The notes under the pieces were generated by a model. It worked only from the letters and a program-made list of their open reading frames with translations, was not told the DNA's origin and did no database searches. The translations under genes and the position numbers were made by a program. Shown here in pieces: positions 1-8,178 of a stretch of 54,436 nt of DNA (positions within the stretch are counted from its first letter, which is position 1; each line of letters begins with the position of its first letter). Where the stretch lies: the NCBI GenBank assembly GCA_027366585.1, contig DAHXNF010000015.1, forward strand, positions 1-54,436, given 5' to 3'. Origin of the DNA: Thermoplasmatales archaeon. Its GTDB lineage: Archaea; Thermoplasmatota; Thermoplasmata; Thermoplasmatales; Thermoplasmataceae.

Positions 1-1008
1 GAGACCGCAGGAATCACACTTCAGGATCCTGTCATGCTCTATTCGGGTCATTGACCCACATTTCGAGCATTCCATTGTTGTGTTCCTTGTCTCCTCTTTT
101 GATAACTCAATTACAGGCAGTCCTTCCCAGTTAGCTTTGTATATTATCTGGGATGCAAGCATTCCATACGGGAATGCATTCTTCAGCAAAAACCTGTAAT
201 TACTTCCCCTGCCGTCACCCTTACTTGTAATATTATTTATGCCCTTGATGTTCTCAAGAACGATGATCTCTTTGTTTTCTATTGCTTTCACAACGATTGT
301 CTTACTTACGGTATGTATGATCTGCCTTATCCTGTTCCTTTCTCTCTTGCCGTACTTGGATGCGATCCTTTTCTGTACACGTCTGTCGTTCCTGTGGAAG
401 TTTGATTTCATTTTCCTGTAACGTTGCTTGATCCTAACCACATCGGAGAGATCAAAGACCTCATGATGCATCTCGTTACCAACGGTTGCATTCCTAAGGT
501 TACGATCAACACCTACCGTGGTGTTACATTCAATAGAATCGATCTCTCTCCCTATCGTGAGGGAGAGAGTGCAATCCGACAGGGCAAAGGAGTGAACCTT
601 CACATCTGATATGATTTCGAGGGTATGATTATTCAACGGTATTGCTGCATACTGCCTGTTGGCAATGGGAACGAGCAGGTTCCCTTCTTCTACCCGGAAA
701 CCATAATATGTTGAGAGCATCCCCTTGTTTACATGTGGAACGGATGCCTTTTTCTTTTTCCTGATTCTCTTCCTGTATGTCTTTACAAGAGCAACTGCTT
801 TATTGATAGCCTCAGGGTAATAATAGGATGGCATTCCATATGCTGTAAGTTTATGGTAGGTCTCCTTTGATGCCGAATTCCTTGATGTAAGATTCCTGTC
901 GATCATGACGGTGATTGCCAGATTCACCATTTCCGTGAATCTGGACATCATTACCTTCATGCTGTCAGAAGGAATAAAGTCCTGCTTCACGGCCCTGTAT
1001 GAATACAA
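1..1008 (-). CDS. tnpB: TnpB-family RNA-guided nuclease of an IS200/IS605-type element, C-terminus beyond the edge
   Basis: The minus strand is open without a stop from upstream of 1008 to position 1 (336 codons visible), so the gene is partial, not broken. Visible TnpB hallmarks are the RuvC-I aspartate in GVDRN (codon 505-507), the RuvC-II glutamate in LENIKG (codon 253-255), and a zinc ribbon with CxxC pairs at 67-69/58-60 and 16-18/7-9. The last RuvC aspartate lies outside. A TATA box (1030-1037) is centred 25 nt before a TTG at 1008, favouring a leaderless TTG start; the first ATG is at 960. TnpB proteins are RNA-guided DNA nucleases that help retain the transposon; the guide RNA normally overlaps the gene's 3' end, which is not in view. 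No tnpA transposase is visible on the 5' side. Family assignment is firm, activity unknown. Confidence 0.88.
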   Translation of the reverse strand, partial: MYSYRAVKQDFIPSDSMKVMMSRFTEMVNLAITVMIDRNLTSRNSASKETYHKLTAYGMPSYYYPEAINKAVALVKTYRKRIRKKKKASVPHVNKGMLSTYYGFRVEEGNLLVPIANRQYAAIPLNNHTLEIISDVKVHSFALSDCTLSLTIGREIDSIECNTTVGVDRNLRNATVGNEMHHEVFDLSDVVRIKQRYRKMKSNFHRNDRRVQKRIASKYGKRERNRIRQIIHTVSKTIVVKAIENKEIIVLENIKGINNITSKGDGRGSNYRFLLKNAFPYGMLASQIIYKANWEGLPVIELSKEETRNTTMECSKCGSMTRIEHDRILKCDSCGL

Positions 1009-1029
1009 TAAATGTTTATATCCAGACTT

Positions 1030-1037
1030 TATATAAA
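1030..1037 (-). promoter_or_regulatory. TATA box of the tnpB gene
   Basis: The minus strand reads TTTATATA, centred about 25 nt upstream of the TTG at 1008. This is the usual archaeal spacing for a leaderless transcript and is the reason for choosing that start. Confidence 0.5.
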
Positions 1038-1165
1038 TCTTCCCGATAAAACCCTGAAAATCAACAAAGATTTGCCAATGTCTCAATATCGAAAAAAATA
1101 ATCTCATTCAAGCAATTTCCAAGCAAACAGTGACTTCGATTAAAACGAAAGATCTTCATCACAGT

Positions 1166-1840
1166 CTATAACTTTAATTCTACCACACACTTTCTGTCTC
1201 CTGTGGAGAATTTCTCCTTTATTGTGAAATTTTCCCCGAGACCTTCTTTCAGTATATTCATCCCCAGTGAACCACAAATTGCACCTGCATTTTCCTTGGC
1301 AAGGTCATAGAATATGCAATTATATCTTACTATTTTCACCGAGTCTCCTTCGACGACAAGGCGGGCAGAATACCCCATCTTGTTCAACGACTCCACGAAT
1401 ACATGAAGCCTGTCAAGTTTACTATCCTCAGGATTTGTGCCTGAGTGGCCTGGGTCCCTTGATGCATAATTTTTAACAAGTTTGTCAGCAACTCCCGCAA
1501 GGAGATGATTCAAAGCATCATCACCCATCTCACCCCTGATCTCGTTCATCAGAAGCGAGGCGAGGGCGGCATATCTTTTCGGGAATAGATCCATGCCCTT
1601 TTCGGTTAGATCAAATACTTTTTTCGGTCGCCCGGTTTGTGCATGCTTGAAGTCATACCTGACATAACCTTTAGAAATAAGGGAATCCATGTGCTCCTTA
1701 ACTGCATTCTTGTTTATGCCAAGTAAATCCGAAAGATCATCCATCGAAAGCGAACTATAGCTAAGCTCCTGCAATATCCTGCCACGAACAGGGCCAAACA
1801 ATTCTGTAAGCGACTGTTCTAAAGGATACTCTTCCATCAT
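1166..1840 (-). CDS. sufR: SufR-like Fe-S-binding winged-helix transcriptional regulator
   Basis: A 224-aa protein with an N-terminal ArsR/DeoR-type winged helix (about residues 12-85, including a GRPKKVFDLTEKG wing). Its C-terminal domain carries three conserved-looking cysteines: C175 in YNC, C189 in AIC, and C218 in GDRKC. The layout NC...C...GD..C matches the SufR family, in which these cysteines bind an Fe-S cluster and the holo-protein represses suf genes. The gene is divergent from sufC with 97 bp between start codons, and a palindrome overlaps the shared promoter. I infer that it senses Fe-S status and controls both itself and sufCBDSU. The TATA box for this gene is near 1868-1878. 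The fourth ligand, if any, is not evident. Function is inferred from family plus context. Confidence 0.82.
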   Translation of the reverse strand: MMEEYPLEQSLTELFGPVRGRILQELSYSSLSMDDLSDLLGINKNAVKEHMDSLISKGYVRYDFKHAQTGRPKKVFDLTEKGMDLFPKRYAALASLLMNEIRGEMGDDALNHLLAGVADKLVKNYASRDPGHSGTNPEDSKLDRLHVFVESLNKMGYSARLVVEGDSVKIVRYNCIFYDLAKENAGAICGSLGMNILKEGLGENFTIKEKFSTGDRKCVVELKL

Positions 1841-1887
1841 TTCTATACAAGAATAGTAGTACCAGATAGTATTTATAATTTGGTCAC

Positions 1888-1911
1888 TTTAAACATTAAA
1901 AAGTGTTTAAA
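1888..1911. promoter_or_regulatory. Palindromic operator candidate in the sufR-sufC intergenic region, overlapping the sufC TATA box
   Basis: Perfect 8-bp arms TTTAAACA (1888-1895) and TGTTTAAA (1904-1911) flank an 8-bp spacer. The right arm overlaps the likely sufC TATA element (about 1906-1913), which is centred ~27 nt before the ATG at 1938. A dimeric winged-helix repressor bound here would block TBP. The SufR-like gene next door is the obvious candidate ligand. The palindrome is seen directly; its role is inference. Confidence 0.6.
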
Positions 1912-1937
1912 TATTATTATCGCATCACAAACTGAAC

Positions 1938-2678
1938 ATGACAACACTTGAAGTCAAGAACCTAGCTGCTTCGATAAACGGTAAACAGATACTGAAGGAT
2001 GTATCATTCACGATAAATGGCGGCGAGATACATGCCCTCATGGGCCCAAACGGAGCTGGAAAAAGCACTCTCGGCTATGTTATGATTGGACACCCTGATT
2101 ATGTTGTTGAACATGGATCTATTAAGATTGATGGGATCGAACTTATTGGGAAACTTCCGGAGGAACGGGCAAGAGCGGGGCTTTTCCTGGCGTACCAGAC
2201 CCCTGTTGCTGTCCAGGGCGTTAAGCTTTCTGCATTCCTCAGAATGGCTTATAATCAGTTGCATCCAGATACAAAGATGAAAATCCAGGACTTTTACGAT
2301 GAACTGAGGAAGAACCTCAATAAGGTCGGGCTTGACGAGACATTCATGTCAAGATCCGTCAACGAAGGATTCTCCGGCGGTGAGAGAAAGCGAGTCGAGA
2401 TATTGCAGATGATGATGCTTAAGCCGAAATTTGTTGTTCTTGATGAAATCGATTCCGGCTTGGATATCGATGCGCTCAAGATGGTTGCAGAGGAGATCAA
2501 GAAGTATTACTCAGACCAGGTCGGATTCCTGATAATTACGCACTATCAGAGAATCCTGAAGAACATCGAGCCTGGTTACGTTCACATTCTTGTGGATGGC
2601 AAGGTAGTGATGAACGGCGGAAATGATCTCTCACTACGCATAGAAGAGGAAGGATACGATTGGATAAGAGGTGCATGA
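1938..2678 (+). CDS. sufC: SufC, Fe-S cluster assembly ATPase
   Basis: A 246-aa ABC-type ATPase, the usual SufC length. It has Walker A GPNGAGKST near residue 37, signature FSGGERKR near 149, and Walker B FVVLDEIDSGLD near 171 with the SufC-specific DEIDSGLD wording. SufC energises the SufBCD scaffold in the cytoplasm. This is the first gene of sufC-B-D-S-U. A TATA-like TTTAAATA lies about 27 nt upstream of the ATG, so the mRNA is probably leaderless and is overlaid by the palindrome at 1888-1911. The stop is one base before the sufB ATG, implying coupled translation. Confidence 0.96.
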   Translation: MTTLEVKNLAASINGKQILKDVSFTINGGEIHALMGPNGAGKSTLGYVMIGHPDYVVEHGSIKIDGIELIGKLPEERARAGLFLAYQTPVAVQGVKLSAFLRMAYNQLHPDTKMKIQDFYDELRKNLNKVGLDETFMSRSVNEGFSGGERKRVEILQMMMLKPKFVVLDEIDSGLDIDALKMVAEEIKKYYSDQVGFLIITHYQRILKNIEPGYVHILVDGKVVMNGGNDLSLRIEEEGYDWIRGA

Positions 2679-2679
2679 A

Positions 2680-4122
2680 ATGGTTGTAGAATATACAAGA
2701 GAAGAGGAACTGGATCGCTTGGTACATGAACTCAAGACAGTAAAGACATCAGACTGGGAATTCCACGACAAGGACAACTCCGTATACTCGACTGGCAAGG
2801 GGCTGAACAAGAATGTTGTGGAAGAGATTTCTGAGATAAAGAAGGAACCGGACTGGATGAGAAGGCTCAGGTTGAGGGCACTGGAAATCTTTGAGTCAAA
2901 ACCTGTTCCAACATGGGGACCGGATCTTTCCGGTATCGATTGGGAGAATACATCTTATTACAACAGGCCTGATGAGCGCAAGACAAACAACTGGGATGAA
3001 GTTCCAGACCAGATAAAAGATACATTTACAAAACTTGGAATTCCTGAGATGGAACAGAAATATCTTGCTGGATCAGTAGCCCAGTATGATAGCGAAGGAG
3101 TCTACCACAACCTGAAAAAGGTCTGGGAAGACAAGGGCGTCGTATTCATGGATCTTGATTCCGCAGTGCAGAAGTATCCTGACTTAGTGAAGGACTATTA
3201 TTGCAGGGCTGTTCCTTTCAGCGACAACAAGTTTGCAGCACTGAATGGTGCTGTTTGGAGCGGAGGTTCTTTCCTCTATGTTCCAAAGGGCGTCCAGATA
3301 GACATGCCTTTGCAGACATACTTCAGGATGAACGGTGAATCAACTGGCCAGTTTGAGCACACAATCGTTGTTGCGGATGAAGGTTCCAAGGTGCATTACA
3401 TCGAGGGCTGCACCGCCCCAAGATATGAGAAGAACTCACTTCACAGCGCCATTGTCGAAATATACGTCAAGAAAAATGCAAAGGCCAGGTATACGAGTGT
3501 GCAGAACTGGTCAAAAAGCGTCTATAATATGCCGACGAAACGTTCATGGGTCGACGAGAACGCGAACATGGAATGGGTTGGCGGTTCCCTGGGATCAAAG
3601 GTTACAATGCTATATCCATCCTCATATTTGCGGGGACCGAGAGCCACGGCGTCAAATCTCAACATATCGCTCGCAGGACCTGGAACAGTCAAGGACACAG
3701 GCGCAAAAGCAATACATCTTGCCCCTTTTACTCAGTCAAAGATCGTTGCGAAGAGTATCAGCATAGAGGACGGTAAGGCAATCTATCGCGGACTACTGAG
3801 AATAAACAAAGGGGCAGTTGATTCAAAGAGCAAGGTACAGTGTGATGCACTCCTTATCAACGATGAATCCGCTTCACTCACTTTCCCCCATGATGAGATA
3901 TATGATCCAACTGCGACTTTTTCGCATGAGGCGTCTGTGGGCAGAATCGGTACCGAGGAGCTCACTTACCTCAGGTCACGCGGTCTCACGGAGGACGAGG
4001 CATCATCAATGATAGTGCTCGGATTCCTGGACGATGTCATGCGTGAAATACCTATGGAGTTCGCCGTCGAGATGAACAGGCTTATCAAGCTTGAAATGAA
4101 CAAGCTTGGCGCAGTTGGATGA
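2680..4122 (+). CDS. sufB: SufB, Fe-S scaffold subunit
   Basis: A 480-aa SufB with the right-handed beta-helix core and conserved stretches such as SGGSFLYVPKGVQ. QCDALLIND carries the family's key cysteine and is followed by SHEASVGRI, which aligns with the conserved HEA segment. It forms the SufBC2D scaffold on which clusters are built. I chose the ATG at 2680, one base after the sufC stop, because AGAGGTG (2667-2673) is a well-spaced Shine-Dalgarno site; an in-frame GTG at 2671 is the alternative. The 3' end abuts sufD. Confidence 0.96.
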   Translation: MVVEYTREEELDRLVHELKTVKTSDWEFHDKDNSVYSTGKGLNKNVVEEISEIKKEPDWMRRLRLRALEIFESKPVPTWGPDLSGIDWENTSYYNRPDERKTNNWDEVPDQIKDTFTKLGIPEMEQKYLAGSVAQYDSEGVYHNLKKVWEDKGVVFMDLDSAVQKYPDLVKDYYCRAVPFSDNKFAALNGAVWSGGSFLYVPKGVQIDMPLQTYFRMNGESTGQFEHTIVVADEGSKVHYIEGCTAPRYEKNSLHSAIVEIYVKKNAKARYTSVQNWSKSVYNMPTKRSWVDENANMEWVGGSLGSKVTMLYPSSYLRGPRATASNLNISLAGPGTVKDTGAKAIHLAPFTQSKIVAKSISIEDGKAIYRGLLRINKGAVDSKSKVQCDALLINDESASLTFPHDEIYDPTATFSHEASVGRIGTEELTYLRSRGLTEDEASSMIVLGFLDDVMREIPMEFAVEMNRLIKLEMNKLGAVG

Positions 4123-4126
4123 TCGG

Positions 4127-5371
4127 ATGGAAGAATTCGAAGACGTAATAAAGAAGAGGTTTAATGACGCCTCTTTTGAATTCAGGGCGAGAGCTTTCAG
4201 GGAATTCCTGCGTGCCCCTGTGAGGACATTCAAGGAAAGCCCTACGGTCAAGGACTATGTTGAGATCAATGATGGTGAACTTGAAAGCATGCTGTCTGAG
4301 TCCGAGACCCATGACATGCAAAAACCCGATCCTTCTGATAAAACGCAAATTCTTTTTGTCGATGACAGGATAGTTACGATCCCTGATGATCTTTCAAGGA
4401 AGGGTATAAAGGTTCTGGACTATCTTTCCGCTGTTTCCGGCGATGACAGCGAACTCAAGCAATTTCTCAACTCGTACACTGGATCCGACAGGGAAGAATA
4501 CATCATCAACGCAGCATGGAAGAATGGCTATGTTATTTACATCCCCCCTTCCTTAAGGGATATAACTGTCAATGTTGAATCCTTCCTCGATGCTTGCCAG
4601 CCAAATGCAGCGAAGAATATCATTGTCTGCGGCGAGGATTCTTCTGTTACTATTAACGATGGCTACCGTTCATACGGTGCAGGAACCGGTGTTCACGGAC
4701 GTACCGTATATATTTATCTGGGAAAGCGTGCAAAATTAAAATATAACTATCTCCAGGAGAAGGAAAAGGGAATCCTTGATATCGCATTCGTGAAATCTTT
4801 CCTGTCTGATTTTGCTGAATTTACTTTCTATCATGTAAACAGGGGGTCTTCGAGGGTACTGTTTTCCAATACTTCATACATGGTCGGTGAAGGCACTACA
4901 TTCAAGACTTTCGGCATCAGCTACACCGATGTTGACCAGAAGTTCGACATTCGTGACAGCAGTTTCCAGACCGGAATTGCCACATCAGCGGACATCAAGG
5001 TGAGAGGCGTTGTGAAGGGAAGGAGCCTGACAATACACAGGGGTAACATTGACATTGAAGAAAAGAGCATAAAATCAAACGGTTTCTACGACTCCAGGAT
5101 ACTCTTGCTCTCAAAAGAAGGGTACGCAAACAGCAAGCCAGGGTTGATCATAAGGAACAATAACACAAAATCGAAACATGCCTCATCAATCAGCAACCTG
5201 GATCGTGAACAGGTCTTTTACCTGAGATCCAGGGGAATTCCTGAGACGGTTGCGCGTAGTATGCTGACGGAAGGTTTTCTCATGGCGAACCTTGAAAACG
5301 TTTCAAGCGAAATACTTATTGAGAAGGTTCACGCTTACTCAGAAGAGATAATCCATGAGCGTGAATCCTGA
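4127..5371 (+). CDS. sufD: SufD, Fe-S scaffold subunit
   Basis: A 414-aa SufB/SufD-family protein more divergent than SufB. It has the C-terminal family block SNGFYDSRILLLSKEG followed by SKHASSISNLDREQ, where the histidine sits at the position conserved in SufD. It partners SufB and SufC in the scaffold. The ATG at 4127 lies four bases after the sufB stop and is preceded by GGATGATC, which resembles the anti-SD complement; a TTG at 4106 is open in frame but less likely. The end overlaps sufS by 17 bp. Confidence 0.93.
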   Translation: MEEFEDVIKKRFNDASFEFRARAFREFLRAPVRTFKESPTVKDYVEINDGELESMLSESETHDMQKPDPSDKTQILFVDDRIVTIPDDLSRKGIKVLDYLSAVSGDDSELKQFLNSYTGSDREEYIINAAWKNGYVIYIPPSLRDITVNVESFLDACQPNAAKNIIVCGEDSSVTINDGYRSYGAGTGVHGRTVYIYLGKRAKLKYNYLQEKEKGILDIAFVKSFLSDFAEFTFYHVNRGSSRVLFSNTSYMVGEGTTFKTFGISYTDVDQKFDIRDSSFQTGIATSADIKVRGVVKGRSLTIHRGNIDIEEKSIKSNGFYDSRILLLSKEGYANSKPGLIIRNNNTKSKHASSISNLDREQVFYLRSRGIPETVARSMLTEGFLMANLENVSSEILIEKVHAYSEEIIHERES

Positions 5372-6626
5372 GCTATTGAAGAAAGATTTTCCGATCTTCG
5401 AAAATAACCCAGGACTGGTTTATCTAGACAATGCCGCGACTACGCAGAAACCTGCTTCCGTGATCCGCGCAGTATCCAATTATTATTCCACAGTGAACAG
5501 CAATGTTCATCGTGGCGTTTACAGGATATCGGAGGAAGCAACCGAGTTGTATGAAAATTCCCGCCGCAAGGTGTCTGAATTCATCGGTTCTTCGGATCCG
5601 GCGCAAATAGTTTTTCTGCGTAATACAACTGAAGCAATTAATCTACTCTCATACACCCTCGGCAGGAAGCTGAAGAAGGGCGACGAAATCCTGCTCACTG
5701 AGATGGAGCATCATTCCAACCTGATACCATGGTTCTTCCTAAGGGAAGCGGGAATCGTCATCAGGTATGCGAGGATGAAGGAAGATTTCACACTGGACTA
5801 CGAAGACTTCATGAACAAGCTTAACCCGAGAACTGCAATCGCATCATTCACGCATGTATCGAATGTTCTTGGAACGATAAACAATGTAAGGGAACTCAGC
5901 AGGATGTGCAGCGAAAACGGCACCACATCCATTGTGGATGCGGCTCAATCCGTGCCGCACATGCCAGTCGATGTTTCCAGGATTGGATGCGATTATCTTG
6001 CATTCTCCGGCCACAAGATGCTGGCTCCGGCCGGAATCGGCGTCCTCTATGGAAGAAAGAATCTCCTGGAGGAAATGCCTCCATTCCTCGGAGGAGGCGA
6101 GATGATCGGCGAGGTAACCTATGACGGCTCTACATGGGCAAAGGTTCCATGGAAGTTTGAGGCCGGTACCCAGAACGTTGAGGGTGCAATAGGATTGTCT
6201 GCAGCAATTGATTATCTTAGATCGATAGGAATGGACTCCGTGCGCAACCACGAGCGTTCGATGCTTGATCACATACTGAAGATCATGCATACAGTGGATG
6301 ATATCAAGCAATTCGGCCCTCTCGATTTGAATAAAAGGGGAGGAATATTCAGCTTTAACATCGGAGATGTGAAGCCATTTGACCTTCTTTCACAGGCGAC
6401 CACAAAATTTGCCATATCACATTCTATACATCCACATGATCTGGCTGCATTCCTCGATGGAAGGAATATTGCAATAAGATCCGGGCATCACTGTGCGATG
6501 CCATTGATGGGCAGAATCGGGGTCGCATCAACGGCAAGGATATCTCCTTACATCTATAATGATGAAAGCGAACTTGACTTATTCTTTGAATCCCTCTCGG
6601 CATGCAGGAAGGCAATTGCAAGATGA
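5355..6626 (+). CDS. sufS: SufS, group II cysteine desulfurase
   Basis: A 423-aa PLP enzyme that takes sulfur from L-cysteine and passes it as persulfide to SufU. It shows the N-terminal YLDNAATTQKP signature, the PLP-binding lysine in FSGHKMLAP, the RSGHHCAMP loop with the catalytic cysteine, and the group II spacing. The start overlaps sufD by 17 bp, and its TGA overlaps the sufU ATG. No SufE gene is present, so the adjacent SufU is the natural sulfur acceptor. Confidence 0.96.
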   Translation: MSVNPELLKKDFPIFENNPGLVYLDNAATTQKPASVIRAVSNYYSTVNSNVHRGVYRISEEATELYENSRRKVSEFIGSSDPAQIVFLRNTTEAINLLSYTLGRKLKKGDEILLTEMEHHSNLIPWFFLREAGIVIRYARMKEDFTLDYEDFMNKLNPRTAIASFTHVSNVLGTINNVRELSRMCSENGTTSIVDAAQSVPHMPVDVSRIGCDYLAFSGHKMLAPAGIGVLYGRKNLLEEMPPFLGGGEMIGEVTYDGSTWAKVPWKFEAGTQNVEGAIGLSAAIDYLRSIGMDSVRNHERSMLDHILKIMHTVDDIKQFGPLDLNKRGGIFSFNIGDVKPFDLLSQATTKFAISHSIHPHDLAAFLDGRNIAIRSGHHCAMPLMGRIGVASTARISPYIYNDESELDLFFESLSACRKAIAR

Positions 6627-6997
6627 GCGATGATGTTTCAATCGAAATAATGCTTGATCATTACCGATCCCCGAGGAACTATGGAAACGTCGAGGGCGCT
6701 TCATCCCAGATTACGGAGCACAATCCTCTCTGTGGGGACACATTACACTTTTCGATCAAGGTTGAATCCGGTATTATAGAAGACATAAAGTTCGTTGGCC
6801 AGGGTTGTTCGATCAGCCAGGGGGCTGCATCCATTCTAACTGAACTGGTCAAGGGAAAGAGCATCTCTGATGCTGCTGCGATCAGTGAGGCGGAATTCCT
6901 GAGTGTTCTTGGAATCCAGTTGGGTCCCAACAGGGAAAAATGTGCTCTTCTTTCCCTTAACGCATTGAAAAAGTGCATAGAATCTCTTCATATCTAA
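6623..6997 (+). CDS. sufU: SufU-type zinc-dependent sulfur acceptor
   Basis: A 124-aa IscU/SufU-fold protein. The ligand cysteines lie in PLCGD, GQGCSIS and NREKC, with the aspartate of CGD completing the set used for Zn in SufU. The GCSIS wording and pairing with a group II desulfurase favour SufU over IscU. I chose the ATG that overlaps the sufS stop (ATGA); an in-frame ATG at 6602 would add seven residues. It is the last gene of the suf operon. Role (sulfur transfer from SufS to SufBCD) follows family knowledge. Confidence 0.92.
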   Translation: MSDDVSIEIMLDHYRSPRNYGNVEGASSQITEHNPLCGDTLHFSIKVESGIIEDIKFVGQGCSISQGAASILTELVKGKSISDAAAISEAEFLSVLGIQLGPNREKCALLSLNALKKCIESLHI

Positions 6998-7011
6998 GAT
7001 AAAGAAGATGC

Positions 7012-7851
7012 TCAGAGAAAGAGCTTTATTATGTCCAGATCGTAAAGCATGCCGCTTGGCTTGCCATTTGCACTTATGACAGGGATCTGGTTGAAGTTAC
7101 CGTTCAGCAGTATCTGGATGGCGTCCTTCAGCTTTGAGGTCCTGTATGTTACCTTAGGTTCCTTAACCATTACATCAGAAAGTGGCGAGGAGGGTATTTC
7201 TACCATGTTCTTCTGGACCGCATACTGGACAAAATTCCTCATTCCATTCCATGTCCAGGGGTCCTCGTCTTCGTCCATGCCACGTTCCGACGATATCATG
7301 TCGGTCCTAACCACTATCTTGTCGAATATATCCCTGTCCGTGATAAGGCCAATCATTTTCCCGTCCTCATCTATGACAACATAGACAAAAACTGATGATA
7401 TTGTAAGAACGTTGAACAACACCTTTAGCGGGGTCTTTTCCCAAATTGGAATCACCCTGTCATATTCAATCTCTGAAATTTTCTTGTCTCCAAACCTTTC
7501 CATCGCAAGCTTGAGAAGATTCTGTGGCGTGAGTATGCCAACGACCCTGTTGTCCTCGCTCACTACCGCAACATGCCTTTTCCCCTGCTCAACCATATGC
7601 CTTGCTGCGACAGACACGTCCTCGCTTTCCTTTACTGGAACAGGAGATCGCATTACCATAGCTGTCTGCGATTCTTCGTGATTCTTGAAAATATCCCTTC
7701 TGCTGATGACACCTGCGTACTTGCCATTATTGTTCACTACCGGCATTCCCGTCAAACCATGCTTGGTAAGTATCTTCACAACGGATTCAATGTTCCCGGG
7801 CACCACGCAAACCACTGGATTCTTAGTCATAACGGTAGATACAGTTGGCAT
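7012..7851 (-). CDS. Protein made of four CBS domains (two Bateman modules)
   Basis: About 279 aa consisting only of CBS units, each with the VMTKNPVVC / VGILTPQNL / GLITDRDIF style motifs. Such proteins bind adenine nucleotides or SAM and act as energy or ligand sensors for partner proteins; no catalytic domain is fused. The start is uncertain. ATG 7851 follows a TATA-like TTTAATA about 25 nt upstream, while a GTG at 7908 (298 aa) also has a TATA-like stretch before it and would put 19 extra residues before the first CBS unit. Convergent with sufU, 14 bp apart. Target unknown. Confidence 0.85.
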   Translation of the reverse strand: MPTVSTVMTKNPVVCVVPGNIESVVKILTKHGLTGMPVVNNNGKYAGVISRRDIFKNHEESQTAMVMRSPVPVKESEDVSVAARHMVEQGKRHVAVVSEDNRVVGILTPQNLLKLAMERFGDKKISEIEYDRVIPIWEKTPLKVLFNVLTISSVFVYVVIDEDGKMIGLITDRDIFDKIVVRTDMISSERGMDEDEDPWTWNGMRNFVQYAVQKNMVEIPSSPLSDVMVKEPKVTYRTSKLKDAIQILLNGNFNQIPVISANGKPSGMLYDLDIIKLFL

Positions 7852-7947
7852 CTGAACCTCATAATTTACAGATATTAAAGCATTCGTGGGGATGATGTCA
7901 TTGGTCACATAACATTTCCTATATGTATTTATTCGTCTTTATGTGCT

Positions 7948-8178
7948 GTGGAGCAAATAGAACTTCCGGGGTTGACTCCTTCATCCAAAACGGTAATCGC
8001 TGTGGTTTCCAGGATGAAAATTTCCACGCTCAAGGAAATTGCGAGAGAAGCACAGTTGCCGGTCAGAACAACACAACTTGCGATCAAGAAGCTCCTGGAT
8101 CTCAAATTGATATCAGTCCGGATTTGCCTCAGCGATACCAGGAGAAAATTCTACTGCTTCTCAAAATCAATGGATTGA
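7948..8178 (+). CDS. Small winged-helix DNA-binding protein
   Basis: A 76-aa protein with a single helix-turn-helix (STLKEIAREAQLPVRTTQLAIKKLLDLKLI) followed by a short wing, similar in layout to MarR/TrmB-type minimal regulators. The start is a GTG with an A/T-rich TATA candidate (about 7921-7932) some 20 nt upstream, consistent with a leaderless transcript. It diverges from the CBS gene and its 3' end overlaps the convergent regulator gene by 12 bp. Its regulon is unknown. A longer reading frame over 7923-8192 in another phase has no recognisable protein. Confidence 0.7.
   Translation: MEQIELPGLTPSSKTVIAVVSRMKISTLKEIAREAQLPVRTTQLAIKKLLDLKLISVRICLSDTRRKFYCFSKSMD

Noticed and set aside
1-1008. 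First impression of a frameshifted, dead transposase at the left edge
   Set aside because: Codon-by-codon reading of the minus strand gives one uninterrupted frame from the edge to beyond 1008; it is partial, not broken.
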